DNA of 64,000 bases from Kiloniella laminariae. Its GTDB lineage: Bacteria; Pseudomonadota; Alphaproteobacteria; Kiloniellales; Kiloniellaceae. Of the stretch, positions 55,476-64,000 are shown in pieces. Location of the stretch: positions 1 to 64,000 of the forward strand of contig NZ_JAPWGY010000002.1 in NCBI RefSeq assembly GCF_027214005.1. The letters run 5' to 3'. Position numbers and translations under genes: made by a program. How positions within the stretch are numbered: position 1 is the stretch's first letter; each line of letters starts with the position of its first letter. The notes under the pieces were generated by a model. It saw only the letters and a list, made by a program, of their open reading frames with translations, did no database searches and was not told where the DNA came from.

Positions 55476-56516
55476 ATGAAACTGGCAACTCTGAAATACA
55501 TTGGAAGGAACGGGAGGCCAACCCGGGACGGCAAGCTCGTTGTCGTTGACAGAACACTCTCGCGCTATATTGAAGTGCCTGAAATATGTGGCACCATGCA
55601 GGAAGCCCTGGATGACTGGGAAGCAACCGCCCCCGGTCTTGAAAGCGTATACCACCGCCTGAATGCCGGTGAAGAAACAGAACACGCCCCCTTTGATGCC
55701 ACCAACTGTATGGCCCCCCTTCCCCGTTGTTATCAATGGATTGACGGCTCTGCCTACGTCAATCACGTTGAACTGGTACGCAAAGCCCGTGGAGCCGACA
55801 TGCCCGAAAGCTATTGGCATGATCCTCTGATGTACCAGGGAGGATCGGACCATTTGATCGGTCCTCATGCCCCTGTTGAAATCATCTCTGAAGACTACGG
55901 AATAGACTTCGAAGCTGAAGTTGCCGTCATAACTGATGACGTTCCCATGCACGTGTCTTTGGAACAGGCTCCACGACATATCAAGTTGTTATGTCTGGTG
56001 AATGACGTTTCCTTACGCAATCTGATCCCGGCAGAACTGGCAAAGGGTTTTGGTTTCTTTCATAGCAAGCCTGCCTCGGCCTTTTCTCCAGTGGCCATAA
56101 CACCCGACGAACTTGGCCCTCACTGGAATGGAAACAAGGTACACCTCCCCTTGGTGACCACTTATAACGAAGTCGAGTTTGGGCGTCCGAATGCCGGCAT
56201 CGACATGACATTCAATTTTGCCCAACTGATCTCACACGCTGCAAAAACAAGGCATCTTGGCGCTGGTACAATTATCGGCTCCGGGACAGTTTCAAACAAG
56301 GATGCTTCCGTCGGATCTTCCTGTCTGGCTGAAAAACGCATGCTGGAAATCATCGCCAATGGCAAGACAGAAACCGGCTTCATGAAATTCGGAGATCATA
56401 TACGTATCGAGATGCCAGGACCTGACGGAGAACCCTTGTTTGGCGCTATTAGTCAATTTGTGATCGAGCACGCCATCTGTCAGGAAGAAGTCCGCTATAC
56501 TTCTGCTTTTGAATAG
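55476..56516 (+). CDS. Fumarylacetoacetate hydrolase family protein (fumarylacetoacetase)
   Basis: Last step of tyrosine catabolism: fumarylacetoacetate to fumarate and acetoacetate. It is 346 residues with the FAH fold. The metal-binding acidic residues are in GIDFEAEVAVI and CLVNDVSLRN, and the late GSGTVSNKDASVGSSCLAEKR motif is present. GGAGGA lies before the ATG, immediately after the hairpin. It sits between hppD and maiA, which supports the role, though some family members have other substrates. Confidence 0.88.
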   Translation: MKLATLKYIGRNGRPTRDGKLVVVDRTLSRYIEVPEICGTMQEALDDWEATAPGLESVYHRLNAGEETEHAPFDATNCMAPLPRCYQWIDGSAYVNHVELVRKARGADMPESYWHDPLMYQGGSDHLIGPHAPVEIISEDYGIDFEAEVAVITDDVPMHVSLEQAPRHIKLLCLVNDVSLRNLIPAELAKGFGFFHSKPASAFSPVAITPDELGPHWNGNKVHLPLVTTYNEVEFGRPNAGIDMTFNFAQLISHAAKTRHLGAGTIIGSGTVSNKDASVGSSCLAEKRMLEIIANGKTETGFMKFGDHIRIEMPGPDGEPLFGAISQFVIEHAICQEEVRYTSAFE

Positions 56517-56525
56517 GAAATATCC

Positions 56526-57158
56526 ATGAGCATAGAGATCGAGCTCTATGATTATTATCGCTCTTCTGCCTCTTATCGAGTGAGAATAGCCCTTGAACTA
56601 AAAAATCGCCCATACCAGAAAATCCCGATCAATCTAAAAACCGGGGGACATCATGAGCTATCCTATAGAACGATCAATCCGCAAGGATTGGTTCCCTCAC
56701 TTATAATCGGCCCGAAGGTGCTGACACAATCAATGGCTATTTTGGAATATCTGGAAGAGGTTTACCCGGATCCTCCCCTTTTGCCCCGGAACCCCTTTGA
56801 GCGCGCTGAAGTCAGATCAATTGCCCAGATCATCGCCTGTGATATTCACCCTCTAAATAACCTTCGTGTTCTCAATTATCTGAAACAAGAAACCACTTTG
56901 GATGAGCAACAGGTCTCTGACTGGTACCAACACTGGGTCCATGAAGGTTTTCTCGCAATAGAACAGCGGCTTGTGACATCTGCAGGGGAATACAGCTATG
57001 GCTCAGACATCACACTGGCTGACATCTGTCTCGCTCCACAGGTCTACAACGCCAAACGGTTTTCCTGTGACCTCTCGCCTTACCCGACGTTAATCAGGGT
57101 TGCTGGGAATTTGTCCCAGCTTTCCGCTTTTACCCGCAGTCATCCTGATTCCAACTGA
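56526..57158 (+). CDS. maiA: Maleylacetoacetate isomerase (zeta-class GST)
   Basis: Isomerises maleylacetoacetate to fumarylacetoacetate using glutathione. It is 210 residues. The zeta-class motif YRSSASYRVRIALELK is at 11-26, with the GST N-domain to about 80 and the helical C-domain beyond. It begins 9 bp after the fah gene and closes the visible operon. Confidence 0.92.
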   Translation: MSIEIELYDYYRSSASYRVRIALELKNRPYQKIPINLKTGGHHELSYRTINPQGLVPSLIIGPKVLTQSMAILEYLEEVYPDPPLLPRNPFERAEVRSIAQIIACDIHPLNNLRVLNYLKQETTLDEQQVSDWYQHWVHEGFLAIEQRLVTSAGEYSYGSDITLADICLAPQVYNAKRFSCDLSPYPTLIRVAGNLSQLSAFTRSHPDSN

Positions 57159-57318
57159 AAGACAACAATAGAGAAGATAATTCTCATATCCCCCCCATAC
57201 ATTAACCTTATTATTGGCAGTTTTTCACGATTTTTTCAGCCTCACGCTAAAAGCTGGTAATTATTTAAAATTTGTAGTAATACTTTGTTAACAATTCACA
57301 AACAGTCGGTAAGGCCTG

Positions 57319-57588
57319 ATGCAACAGGGGGCAATCAAACAGTCCATGGATCTGGAAGCGGCTCTCAGACACGAGCCGTCTGAGCATTTGTCTTTGGTGC
57401 AGGAGCCCAATAACAAATGGGATATCCTTCACAAACAGGCCAATCGTCTTTTCCATTATCGGCTGACCGAACACAGTCTTTCCCAACAAGACAGAGAAGC
57501 CCTGATGTTGGCCCGGAATGAAATTCACCACTTGGCCTCGTCCCTCAAGGCATCCGATGCCTTAAGAAAAGCCCTCAAGAAATCCTGA
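57319..57588 (+). CDS. Small hypothetical protein, 89 residues
   Basis: An acidic-to-neutral helical protein, with LEAALRHEPSEHLSLVQEP and DREALMLARNEIHHLASSLK. AAGG lies 5 nt before the ATG, and its 3' end overlaps the end of the convergent IMPACT-family gene by 14 bp. No family recognised. An in-frame ATG at 57346 would give a shorter product. Confidence 0.5.
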   Translation: MQQGAIKQSMDLEAALRHEPSEHLSLVQEPNNKWDILHKQANRLFHYRLTEHSLSQQDREALMLARNEIHHLASSLKASDALRKALKKS

Positions 57589-58138
57589 ATTGCTGTTCCA
57601 GCTGACGAAGTGCCTCATCTGTTCCTTCAAACAGACAGTCTGCTCCCTCCAAACCGAACTTTCGCTCCAGGATCATGATTTTCTGTTGAGCACAGAGATA
57701 TTCCATATGTGAAATATCCTTGAAAGCGATAAAGAGTTCCAGCTTGAGCAGTTCAACATAAGGCATGAACCTGGCTGCAGCTATAACGGTCTTTACACTT
57801 TCCGAATAAGCCCGCACCAGCCCCCCTGTACCAAGCTTTGTACCGCCAAAAAACCTGACTGTGATAATGGCTGTATTGATCAGGTCATTGCCCTGGAGAA
57901 CCCGAAGACTTGGCGGACCAGATGTCCCAGAGGGCTCTCCGTCATCGGATGATCCCTCCTCCACCTGTCCATAGCCATTTAACCTCCGGAACGCCCAGAC
58001 ATGATGGTTGGCTTTCTTGTGCTCTTCCTTCAGTTCCTCCAGTCGGAGAGCAAAGTTTTTTTCAGGTAATAAATATGACAGAAAGCGAGACTTCTTCTCC
58101 TCAATTTCTCCCTGAAACTCTCTCTCTACAACCTGCAT
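57575..58138 (-). CDS. IMPACT/YigZ family protein
   Basis: A 187-residue cytoplasmic protein of the YigZ/IMPACT family. The UPF0029 core is clear: KKSRFLSYL, KANHHVWAFR, SDDGEPSGTSGPP and VRFFGGTKLGTGGLVRAYS. The C-terminal half is the DUF1949-like domain. Its cellular role is not settled in bacteria. It starts 2 bp after the MlaF-like gene ends, so the two are probably co-transcribed. Confidence 0.9.
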   Translation of the reverse strand: MQVVEREFQGEIEEKKSRFLSYLLPEKNFALRLEELKEEHKKANHHVWAFRRLNGYGQVEEGSSDDGEPSGTSGPPSLRVLQGNDLINTAIITVRFFGGTKLGTGGLVRAYSESVKTVIAAARFMPYVELLKLELFIAFKDISHMEYLCAQQKIMILERKFGLEGADCLFEGTDEALRQLEQQFRIS

Positions 58139-58140
58139 TA

Positions 58141-58923
58141 TTACTCTGTCATTACTGCAATGGGTCCTACGGCAGACTTATTTATAAACTGCTGAACATA
58201 AGGGTTGTCAGTGGTGTCGAGTTCTTTGGTCGGACCGCTCCAGACCACCCGTCCCTCATGCAACATCAACACATCATCAGAAATTTTTCGAACCGAGGCC
58301 AGATCACTACTGACAATCATGCAGGTAACATTTTTATCCTGCTTCATATCGACTATCAATTCACTGATCGAATTACTCATTATTGGGTCCAGTCCAGCGG
58401 TCGGTTCGTCCAGGAAAAGAAACTCTGGTCTCCCGGCAAAAGCACGCGCCAGGCCGACCCGTTTTTGCATTCCCCCCGAAAGTTCAGACGGGTAAAGATC
58501 AGCCACTTCTACTCTCAAACCAACTCTTCCAAGAGCCTCAATCGCCTTTTCCTTGATGGCAACTTCATCTGCCCCATGCCCTTTTAGTATCTTAAAAGCG
58601 ATATTGCGCCAGACAGGCATACTGTCAAAGAGAGCTGATTGCTGAAACAGCATGCCAAACCGGTCGAGGAAATCCTCGTTATCCCGGGCACGCCCGGTCA
58701 TGTCCTGCCCATCGACCAGAATTTGCCCTGAATCAACATCGACGACGCCAAGAATAGCTTTCAGCAATAGAGTTTTGCCACTGCCTGATCCGCCGATAAT
58801 GACAAGAGAACGCCCCTGCTGCACAGAAAAGCTTACATTATCCAGTGCCCGTATCTGGCCAAAACTCCGGGTAAGTTCCCGTACATCAAGAACAACTTTC
58901 TTTTCCTCAAGAACAGCACGCAT
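58141..58923 (-). CDS. ABC transporter ATPase, MlaF-like
   Basis: A 260-residue ABC ATPase from ATG 58923 (GGGGGA 5 nt upstream). Walker A GGSGSGKT, signature LSGGMQKR and Walker B FLFLDEPTAGLDP are intact. The GGMQKRVGLARA and DEPTAGLDPIMS stretches are of the MlaF type, which powers retrograde phospholipid transport. No MlaE permease, MlaD or MlaC gene is adjacent, so the name is not assigned; the partners may lie elsewhere. Confidence 0.85.
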   Translation of the reverse strand: MRAVLEEKKVVLDVRELTRSFGQIRALDNVSFSVQQGRSLVIIGGSGSGKTLLLKAILGVVDVDSGQILVDGQDMTGRARDNEDFLDRFGMLFQQSALFDSMPVWRNIAFKILKGHGADEVAIKEKAIEALGRVGLRVEVADLYPSELSGGMQKRVGLARAFAGRPEFLFLDEPTAGLDPIMSNSISELIVDMKQDKNVTCMIVSSDLASVRKISDDVLMLHEGRVVWSGPTKELDTTDNPYVQQFINKSAVGPIAVMTE

Positions 58924-59045
58924 AAAAATCCCCCTTGCCGCCCGCCTCACGCAACGCGCGCAAGACTAGCATAGAACCCCGGCAGAACCAGCCCGGCAAA
59001 AACAGTTTTCTGGCCGAATCAGAATCTACGATCCACTTTCCCAAC

Positions 59046-59079
59046 AAAAAAACCCCCGATCCAAAGATCAGAGGTTTTT
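59046..59079 (-). terminator. Terminator after tRNA-Pro
   Basis: On the minus strand AACCTCTGATC pairs with GATCGGGGGTT (two G-U pairs) around a TTTG loop, followed by TTTTT. Confidence 0.82.
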
Positions 59080-59083
59080 CTAA

Positions 59084-59160
59084 TGGTCGGAGTAGCAGGA
59101 TTTGAACCTGCGACCCCTTGGCCCCCAGCCAAGTGCGCTACCAGGCTGCGCTATACTCCG
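59084..59160 (-). tRNA. tRNA-Pro (anticodon GGG)
   Basis: A 77-nt tRNA with acceptor stem CGGAGTA/TACTCCG, anticodon stem CTTGG/CCAAG around CTGGGGG (anticodon GGG), T-loop GGTTCAAATCC and an encoded CCA. A terminator follows directly. Confidence 0.96.
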
Positions 59161-59265
59161 TCAGTCACAACAAACTATTCAGAGAATATTTCATCGCGAA
59201 CCAGCCCTATATACCTTTGCTCTCCGGTCATGGCAATGGGGGAAAAGAAAAAAAATACCCTCGTT

Positions 59266-59682
59266 CTAGCTCAGCAAGGATCTGATTTTTTTCAGCTCCA
59301 TCAAAAGCTTCCTCTGTTCGTCTGTACCAAGTCCTGAAGTAAGCAAAGTCCCCAAATCATTATCAATTTTGGCAGGTTTGGATTGAGCAGAATCTGAGTG
59401 AACTTCTGGGGCCTCTTCTTTAAAATTGCCGTCCTTAAAGAGCTTTTGAACCCCCTTGATCGTATAACCATCCCGATAGAGCAGGTCCCGGATTTGGCGC
59501 AGCACATCAAGATCTTCCGGACGATAATACCTTCGGCGCCCAGCACGCTTGAGCGGCTTTACCTGAGGGAATTTAGTCTCCCAAAATCTCAGGACGTGCT
59601 GAGGCACATCCAGATCATCGGATACTTCACTGATGGTACGGAACGCGGCCGCTGATTTGGTTGTCGTTTCTGCAGTAGACAT
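59266..59682 (-). CDS. MerR-family regulator
   Basis: A 138-residue regulator with an N-terminal MerR helix-turn-helix: [20 protein letters not shown], then [20 protein letters not shown]. The C-terminal half has no metal-binding cysteines and no recognised effector domain. It lies downstream of ihfA, a very common arrangement in alphaproteobacteria. Target unknown. Confidence 0.88.
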   Translation of the reverse strand: MSTAETTTKSAAAFRTISEVSDDLDVPQHVLRFWETKFPQVKPLKRAGRRRYYRPEDLDVLRQIRDLLYRDGYTIKGVQKLFKDGNFKEEAPEVHSDSAQSKPAKIDNDLGTLLTSGLGTDEQRKLLMELKKIRSLLS

Positions 59683-59752
59683 CTTGCAGATTTTACTCCC
59701 GCTTTTTACTTGCTTTCGGCCTGGTCATCCGGAAATCCGGCAGGAATAATAT

Positions 59753-60046
59753 TTAAAGGGAGTTGTTGATTTTATTTTTCAACACATGGGATGCCCGAAA
59801 CACCAGAACACGCCGAGGTAAAATCGGCACTTCTTCGCCGGTTTTTGGATTACGCCCGATCCTCTCGCCCTTTTCCCGAACGGCAAAACTGCCAAAAGAG
59901 GAAATCTTGACCGTATCGCCTTTGATAAGGGTTTCAGAAATTTCATTCAGAACTGATTCGACCAGTTCTGCAGATTCATTTCTGGACAGACCGACTTCCT
60001 GGTATACAGCTTCACTCAGATCAGCACGTGTTATTGTTGCACCCAT
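59753..60046 (-). CDS. ihfA: Integration host factor subunit alpha
   Basis: DNA-bending protein of 97 residues from ATG 60046; a GTG at 60058 lies too close to its AGGGGA. The DNA-binding arm has [11 protein letters not shown], and [14 protein letters not shown] is the core. It pairs with IHF-beta. It follows fabH by 143 bp and precedes the MerR gene. Confidence 0.94.
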   Translation of the reverse strand: MGATITRADLSEAVYQEVGLSRNESAELVESVLNEISETLIKGDTVKISSFGSFAVREKGERIGRNPKTGEEVPILPRRVLVFRASHVLKNKINNSL

Positions 60047-60189
60047 AATGAAGGACACTCCCCTGTTATCTTTATCTGGATTATGCGATATATTCGCTAA
60101 CCCATATGATATACAAGGGCAATTTTGCTCGACTTCACGTGAAATGACAAGTTTTATCTGAGAAGGGCCTCGTAAGAAGCCAATTTACT

Positions 60190-61164
60190 TTACCAGCGCA
60201 GCAACGCAGAGCCCCAGGTAAATCCACCACCCATGGCGGTCATCATGATCATATCGCCCTGCTTGATCCGGCCATCATAGACGGCTTCTGTCAAAGCCAG
60301 CGGGATAGAAGCCGCCGAAGTGTTGGCATGCTTATCAACAGTAATAACAACCCGCTCTTTAGGCAGGCGTAATTTTTTGCCCATTGCCTCGATAATACGG
60401 ATGTTTGCCTGGTGTGGAACCAGCCAGTCAATATCCTCGGCAACAAGTCCGGATTTCTCCAGCGCAGCATCAATGGATTCCGGCATTCTGGAAACAGCTT
60501 GCCGGAAAACTTCCTTGCCTTCCATACGCAAGAATCCGGCTACACCCGTCGAAGAAGGTCCCCCATCAACATAGAGCGCATCGTGATATCGGCCATCTGA
60601 ATAGATATGAGTGTTCAGAATACCCCGATCCTGATTTTCCCCACATCCTTCCTCTGCCTGAAGAACTACAGCACCAGCACCATCACCAAACAGCACGCAG
60701 GTAGAACGATCTTCCCAATCCAGAATTCTGGAGAATGTCTCCGCTCCGATCAGCAATACTGTCTTGGCCTGCCCCGCACGGATCATGCTGTCAACAACAG
60801 AAAGTCCATAGACAAAGCCACTACAGACCGCCTGCAGGTCAAAAGCGGCCCCTCGGAAAATTCCCAGATTTTTCTGTACAACAGTCGCTGTCGCCGGGAA
60901 AGTCTCATCCGGCGTAGCTGTCGCGCAAACAATCAGATCGACAGCCACAGCATCGATACCTGCATGTTCCAGAGCAGCTTTTGCCGCTTTGGTGGCCAGA
61001 TCAGATGTCAGCTCGTTTTCACCCGCGACATAGCGGTGTTTAATACCGGTACGCTGTTGTATCCATTCGTCAGAAGTATCTACCCGTTCCGCCAGCTGGT
61101 CATTGGTGACAATACGTTCTGGCAAATACGACCCACAGCCCTTTATTACGGAACGTATCATCAT
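60190..61164 (-). CDS. fabH: 3-Oxoacyl-ACP synthase III
   Basis: Starts fatty acid synthesis by condensing acetyl-CoA with malonyl-ACP. It is 324 residues. The catalytic C114 is in [11 protein letters not shown], the histidine in [11 protein letters not shown] and the asparagine in [14 protein letters not shown]. The start overlaps the plsX stop by 4 bp (ATGATGA-like overlap). Confidence 0.96.
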   Translation of the reverse strand: MMIRSVIKGCGSYLPERIVTNDQLAERVDTSDEWIQQRTGIKHRYVAGENELTSDLATKAAKAALEHAGIDAVAVDLIVCATATPDETFPATATVVQKNLGIFRGAAFDLQAVCSGFVYGLSVVDSMIRAGQAKTVLLIGAETFSRILDWEDRSTCVLFGDGAGAVVLQAEEGCGENQDRGILNTHIYSDGRYHDALYVDGGPSSTGVAGFLRMEGKEVFRQAVSRMPESIDAALEKSGLVAEDIDWLVPHQANIRIIEAMGKKLRLPKERVVITVDKHANTSAASIPLALTEAVYDGRIKQGDMIMMTAMGGGFTWGSALLRW

Positions 61165-62207
61165 TCAAATGCAGCCTGTTCATTCAGTGTTTCGCGGGTA
61201 AGCGAATCGAAATCCTCGCGAATTTTCTTGATTATATCCTGCTGCCGCATATCCACAGCAACCGCGATTGCATTGGCAAAGCCAACCGCATCGGTTCCTC
61301 CATGGCTTTTCACAGCAATCCCGTTCAAACCAAGGAAGATAGCCCCATTGTACAGCCGGGGATCAACGCGTTTTTTCAGCTTGCCCAAAGCTGAGCTTGC
61401 CAGGATGTACCCAAGGCTTGCCAGCAGGCTGCTTTTAAAACTTTGCCGGAAAAATTCGCTGATGAGCTTGGCGGTACCTTCGGCGGTTTTCAAAGCGACA
61501 TTGCCGGTAAAACCATCTGTAACAATCACATCGACGGTTCCCTTGCCGATGTCATCCCCCTCGACAAAACCGACGAATTCGCCTGGCAGGTCTGCCTGTC
61601 GCAACATACTGCTGGCAACCTGCAGATACTCATGCCCCTTCACATCCTCTGAACCGACGTTGAGGATACCAACAGAAGGCTCCTGAACACCGAGAACACA
61701 GCGGGCGAAGGCATTGCCCATTACAGCAAAATCGAAAAGATTGTCAGCATCACAGCTCAGATTCGCTCCGAGATCCAACATGAGGGATTCCCCTCGGAGC
61801 GTTGGAAAAAAGGAAGCGATCGCCGGACGATCAACGCCGGGAAGCGTTTTCAGGACGAACTTGGACATTGCCATCAAAGCACCCGTATTGCCGGCAGAGA
61901 CGATTCCGTCAGCCCGGCCTTCATGGACAGCATTGATGGCAAGGCGCATCGACGACTTCCTGCGGGAGCGCAATGCTACTGCAGGTTTGTCATCGCTGAG
62001 CACCTTGTCGTCAGCGTGGACAAATTCGACAACTTTTTTAAGCCTGGTCGTTTGTTCGATAAGAGGCAGAACCTCCTTCTCGTGACCAAAAATGAGAAAC
62101 TGGACGTCAGGATATCTCTGGGATGCAATTTCTGCTCCCTGAACGACGATACCCGGTGCGTCATCTCCACCCATTGCATCTAAGGCTATGGTTATACGAG
62201 CGCTCAC
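61161..62207 (-). CDS. plsX: Phosphate acyltransferase PlsX
   Basis: Makes acyl phosphate from acyl-ACP for phospholipid synthesis. It is 348 residues. Motifs [11 protein letters not shown] at the N-terminus and [10 protein letters not shown] are present, as is [16 protein letters not shown]. It is translationally coupled to fabH and follows rpmF, the standard order. Confidence 0.96.
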   Translation of the reverse strand: MSARITIALDAMGGDDAPGIVVQGAEIASQRYPDVQFLIFGHEKEVLPLIEQTTRLKKVVEFVHADDKVLSDDKPAVALRSRRKSSMRLAINAVHEGRADGIVSAGNTGALMAMSKFVLKTLPGVDRPAIASFFPTLRGESLMLDLGANLSCDADNLFDFAVMGNAFARCVLGVQEPSVGILNVGSEDVKGHEYLQVASSMLRQADLPGEFVGFVEGDDIGKGTVDVIVTDGFTGNVALKTAEGTAKLISEFFRQSFKSSLLASLGYILASSALGKLKKRVDPRLYNGAIFLGLNGIAVKSHGGTDAVGFANAIAVAVDMRQQDIIKKIREDFDSLTRETLNEQAAFE

Positions 62208-62239
62208 TGGCTTCCTGTCTTGTCGAGTTGGACCACGTA

Positions 62240-62265
62240 AGAAAGGCCGACCATAAAGATCGGCC
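62240..62265 (-). terminator. Hairpin between rpmF and plsX
   Basis: On the minus strand GGCCGA pairs with TCGGCC around a 9-nt loop, followed by TTTCTT. Probably a partial terminator within the operon. Confidence 0.6.
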
Positions 62266-62292
62266 CATCACATAAGACTTGTCAGACTAGTC

Positions 62293-62472
62293 TCAGGCTT
62301 CGGCTTCAACCACGTCACGGCCATCATAGTGACCGCAAGAAGCGCAAACATGGTGTGGGCGTTTTAGCTCACCACAGTTTGAACACTCCTGGTGCACACT
62401 TGGTGCAAGTGCATCATGGGCCCGACGCATGTTACGACGGGAAGGACTAACTTTACTCTTTGGAACAGCCAT
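62293..62472 (-). CDS. rpmF: 50S ribosomal protein L32
   Basis: L32 of 59 residues starting [20 protein letters not shown]. Two CxxC pairs (CSNC and CASC) form the zinc site. It lies between DUF177 and plsX, its usual place. A frame extension to 62544 is not real. Confidence 0.96.
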   Translation of the reverse strand: MAVPKSKVSPSRRNMRRAHDALAPSVHQECSNCGELKRPHHVCASCGHYDGRDVVEAEA

Positions 62473-62567
62473 TGCTCTAACTCTCGCATGTAGCTTTAAT
62501 AAAAAATCTCGCCGCTTCTTAGCCAATAAGAGCCGCGACGGCAAGCCCTAATGACGGTAACGCCAAC

Positions 62568-63125
62568 TTACTTTTTACTCTGAAGGTCTTTCAGCACTGA
62601 AAACGGGTTATGTTTTTCCGTTTGCGGTGCCTTTTCCTCGTCAGGAGCCTCATCAACAGACTCACCATCCCAGGAAACTCCAGATTTACGTGGATAAGGG
62701 TCCAGCATCACAGCCAGCTGTTGTGCAACAGCTTCGCCAAAATCTATTCCCTGAAGTTCTACCATTTCTGGCGGATCTTCGGCATCCATATCTATAAGTA
62801 TCTCATCACCAGCTTCGTCTACTGGGTCAAAGCTATAGAGAATCTCGAAGCTTTCATCAAGAGAAGATATAATTGGTTCTGCCGAAACAGCACAAGCCTG
62901 GATTACATCCGCTTTTAATTGCCCCGTTACCAACAATAACGAACCTTTCCCCTTTGGCTCCAGATTAAGAACCGCCGAGAGGTTATTCAACTCGACCAAA
63001 TCAAACCGCCGTGCAAGTGCTGCACATTCTTCTGGCTTGGCCTTCAGTTCAATAACCTGGGAACGCGCCTGGATCCTGTCTGCAGGATAACGCCGCGAAA
63101 ATTCGTTCTCGTACCGCGATACCAT
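62568..63125 (-). CDS. DUF177 (YceD-like) protein
   Basis: A 185-residue protein of the YceD/DUF177 family, associated with large-subunit ribosome or 23S rRNA processing and almost always next to rpmF. Start at ATG 63125 with AGGAG 8 nt upstream. The family core GDEILIDMDAEDPPEMVELQ lies in the second half, with an acidic C-terminal tail. It is 95 bp before rpmF. Confidence 0.88.
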   Translation of the reverse strand: MVSRYENEFSRRYPADRIQARSQVIELKAKPEECAALARRFDLVELNNLSAVLNLEPKGKGSLLLVTGQLKADVIQACAVSAEPIISSLDESFEILYSFDPVDEAGDEILIDMDAEDPPEMVELQGIDFGEAVAQQLAVMLDPYPRKSGVSWDGESVDEAPDEEKAPQTEKHNPFSVLKDLQSKK

Positions 63126-63259
63126 CGCTGCACTCCTGATCCATGGCGAACAAAGGGACCTCGGCAAATCGTATTATTTTACACGAAAGACCCCATAACT
63201 TTACCACAAAGGGCAAGGCTGCGCACAATAGGTTCAGCCTTAACGTGGGTCAATAGCCT

Positions 63260-63799
63260 TTATTGCAGATCAGGCATACCCCGAAATCCTGTCTTCCCGG
63301 ACAGAATTTCTGAAACATCGATCGCAGCTAAAGCCGCTTGTTGTTCCTCAATATAACCGCACATACGCTCAAGGGATTCCTGATTGACTTCGACCGTGCC
63401 ATAGAGATTTCTCTGCAGAGCAAGAGACAGCGCCTCACGCCCCGATCCCAGCGCCTCTTCATAGGCGGCGATCCGGCCATAAAACCCCTGTACCATCGCT
63501 TTCACACGTTTTCCAACCCCAACATCCCCGACCCCGGCTTCGCGCAAGCTGAGGTCCATATCCCGAAACATCAAATCAAATAGTTTCTGCGAGAATCCGG
63601 CTGTATGTTCATGTTGAGCCTTCAAGCGGCGCAGGACCAAAAACATATGCAACGTTAACAGATCAAACCGGCCATCCAGACTATCAGGCACGCCCAACTC
63701 GCGGAAGAAAGTCTCGTTTCTTGCCTGCGTCACAAGTGATACATAAAGATCATGCACCGCATCATCTTCCCGATTGCGACCAAAGAGCTTATTGAACAA
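63260..63799 (-). CDS. Ubiquinol-cytochrome c chaperone family protein (CBP3-like)
   Basis: A 179-residue helical protein of the CBP3/UPF0174 family, which in mitochondria helps assemble cytochrome bc1. The family motif FDLLTLHMFLVLRRLK is at about residues 46-61, followed by LFDLMFRDMDLSLREAGVGD. It lies upstream of DUF177, an order conserved in many alphaproteobacteria. Role in this organism inferred. Confidence 0.9.
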   Translation of the reverse strand: MFNKLFGRNREDDAVHDLYVSLVTQARNETFFRELGVPDSLDGRFDLLTLHMFLVLRRLKAQHEHTAGFSQKLFDLMFRDMDLSLREAGVGDVGVGKRVKAMVQGFYGRIAAYEEALGSGREALSLALQRNLYGTVEVNQESLERMCGYIEEQQAALAAIDVSEILSGKTGFRGMPDLQ

Positions 63800-63970
63800 T
63801 TTATTCAGTCCTCTGCTTCAAAGAGCATTGATTTATGACTCGAAAAAGAAAACAGGGGGGATATAGTGCCTGTACCTTTTGCGATCTCTACGCGGTAGGT
63901 TTATCAAGAACCGCCTTTATGCTAAAGAGCATTGCAGCAAATTATTTTTAACCTCTATTCGAGTTTGGTC

Positions 63971-64000
63971 ATGTCGCAGAGTTTCTCCCTACGCACAAAG
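63971..64000 (+). CDS. Possible start of a gene running off the window (bamE by position)
   Basis: The last ten codons read MSQSFSLRTK on the plus strand. In related genomes the outer-membrane assembly lipoprotein gene bamE is divergent from the CBP3-like gene at this place. Ten residues are too few to assign a family, so this rests on gene order alone. Confidence 0.3.
   Translation, partial: MSQSFSLRTK

Noticed and set aside
1-64000. CRISPR array, insertion sequence, prophage or integrase
   Set aside because: No regularly spaced repeats, transposase, inverted-repeat ends or phage genes were seen; the only long direct repeat is the tRNA-Glu unit.

Overview
The window reads as the chromosome of an aerobic, probably marine, alphaproteobacterium of roughly 50% G+C. 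The evidence is the gene order around ihfA/fabH/plsX/rpmF/DUF177/CBP3-type chaperone, an FnrL-type regulator beside ccoNOQP-ccoGHIS, PHB metabolism, and many quaternary-amine catabolic genes. Order-level placement (Rhodospirillales/Kiloniellales-like) is inference only. No phage, insertion sequence, integrase, CRISPR array or restriction system was found. The window is a mix of core genes and catabolic islands.

Region 1 (1-9.5 kb) is a carnitine/gamma-butyrobetaine island. It holds the edge of a Dpp-type ABC permease, then caiD, a fused ADP-forming acyl-CoA synthetase, an acyl-CoA dehydrogenase, a carnitine dehydrogenase fused to a betainyl-CoA thioesterase, and a BKACE (dehydrocarnitine cleavage) enzyme. 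A divergent GlxA/CdhR-type regulator and a pirin follow. The expected output is glycine betaine. Region 2 (9.6-15.7 kb) continues that chemistry with a dimethylglycine-dehydrogenase-like flavoprotein and an MttB-family methyltransferase, divergent from a GcvA-like LysR regulator; a second LysR gene follows. Together the two regions could take gamma-butyrobetaine and carnitine through glycine betaine to dimethylglycine and sarcosine.

Region 3 (15.8-24.2 kb) has two identical tRNA-Glu(TTC) transcription units in a 165-bp direct duplication, then a DUF1194 protein, recJ, glpX, hom, an alanine-type aminotransferase and an OmpA-like lipoprotein. Region 4 (24.3-34 kb) has PHA synthase, a gamma-carbonic-anhydrase-like protein, argC, several small secreted or lipoprotein genes, a LysR regulator and three transporters (EamA, LysE, MFS). 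Region 5 (34-42 kb) has rplM-rpsI, an FAD oxidoreductase, small orphan genes, a PHB depolymerase, a SPOR lipoprotein, and an aldolase/aminotransferase pair.

Region 6 (42.5-52.2 kb) is the microaerobic respiration block: fnrL, ccoNOQP, ccoGHIS and two FNR-type boxes. Region 7 (52.3-57.2 kb) is phenylalanine/tyrosine catabolism: an Lrp-type regulator, phhA, hppD, fumarylacetoacetase and maiA, with no homogentisate dioxygenase in the cluster and a very stable hairpin in front of the fumarylacetoacetase gene. Region 8 (57.3-64 kb) is core: an IMPACT-family protein, an MlaF-like ATPase, tRNA-Pro, a MerR regulator, ihfA, fabH, plsX, rpmF, DUF177, a cytochrome bc1 chaperone, and probably the first codons of bamE.

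I found no clearly undescribed multi-gene system. The most notable observations are the precise tRNA-Glu unit duplication, the MttB-like protein with no corrinoid partner, the hairpin at 55421-55464, and several small orphan genes.
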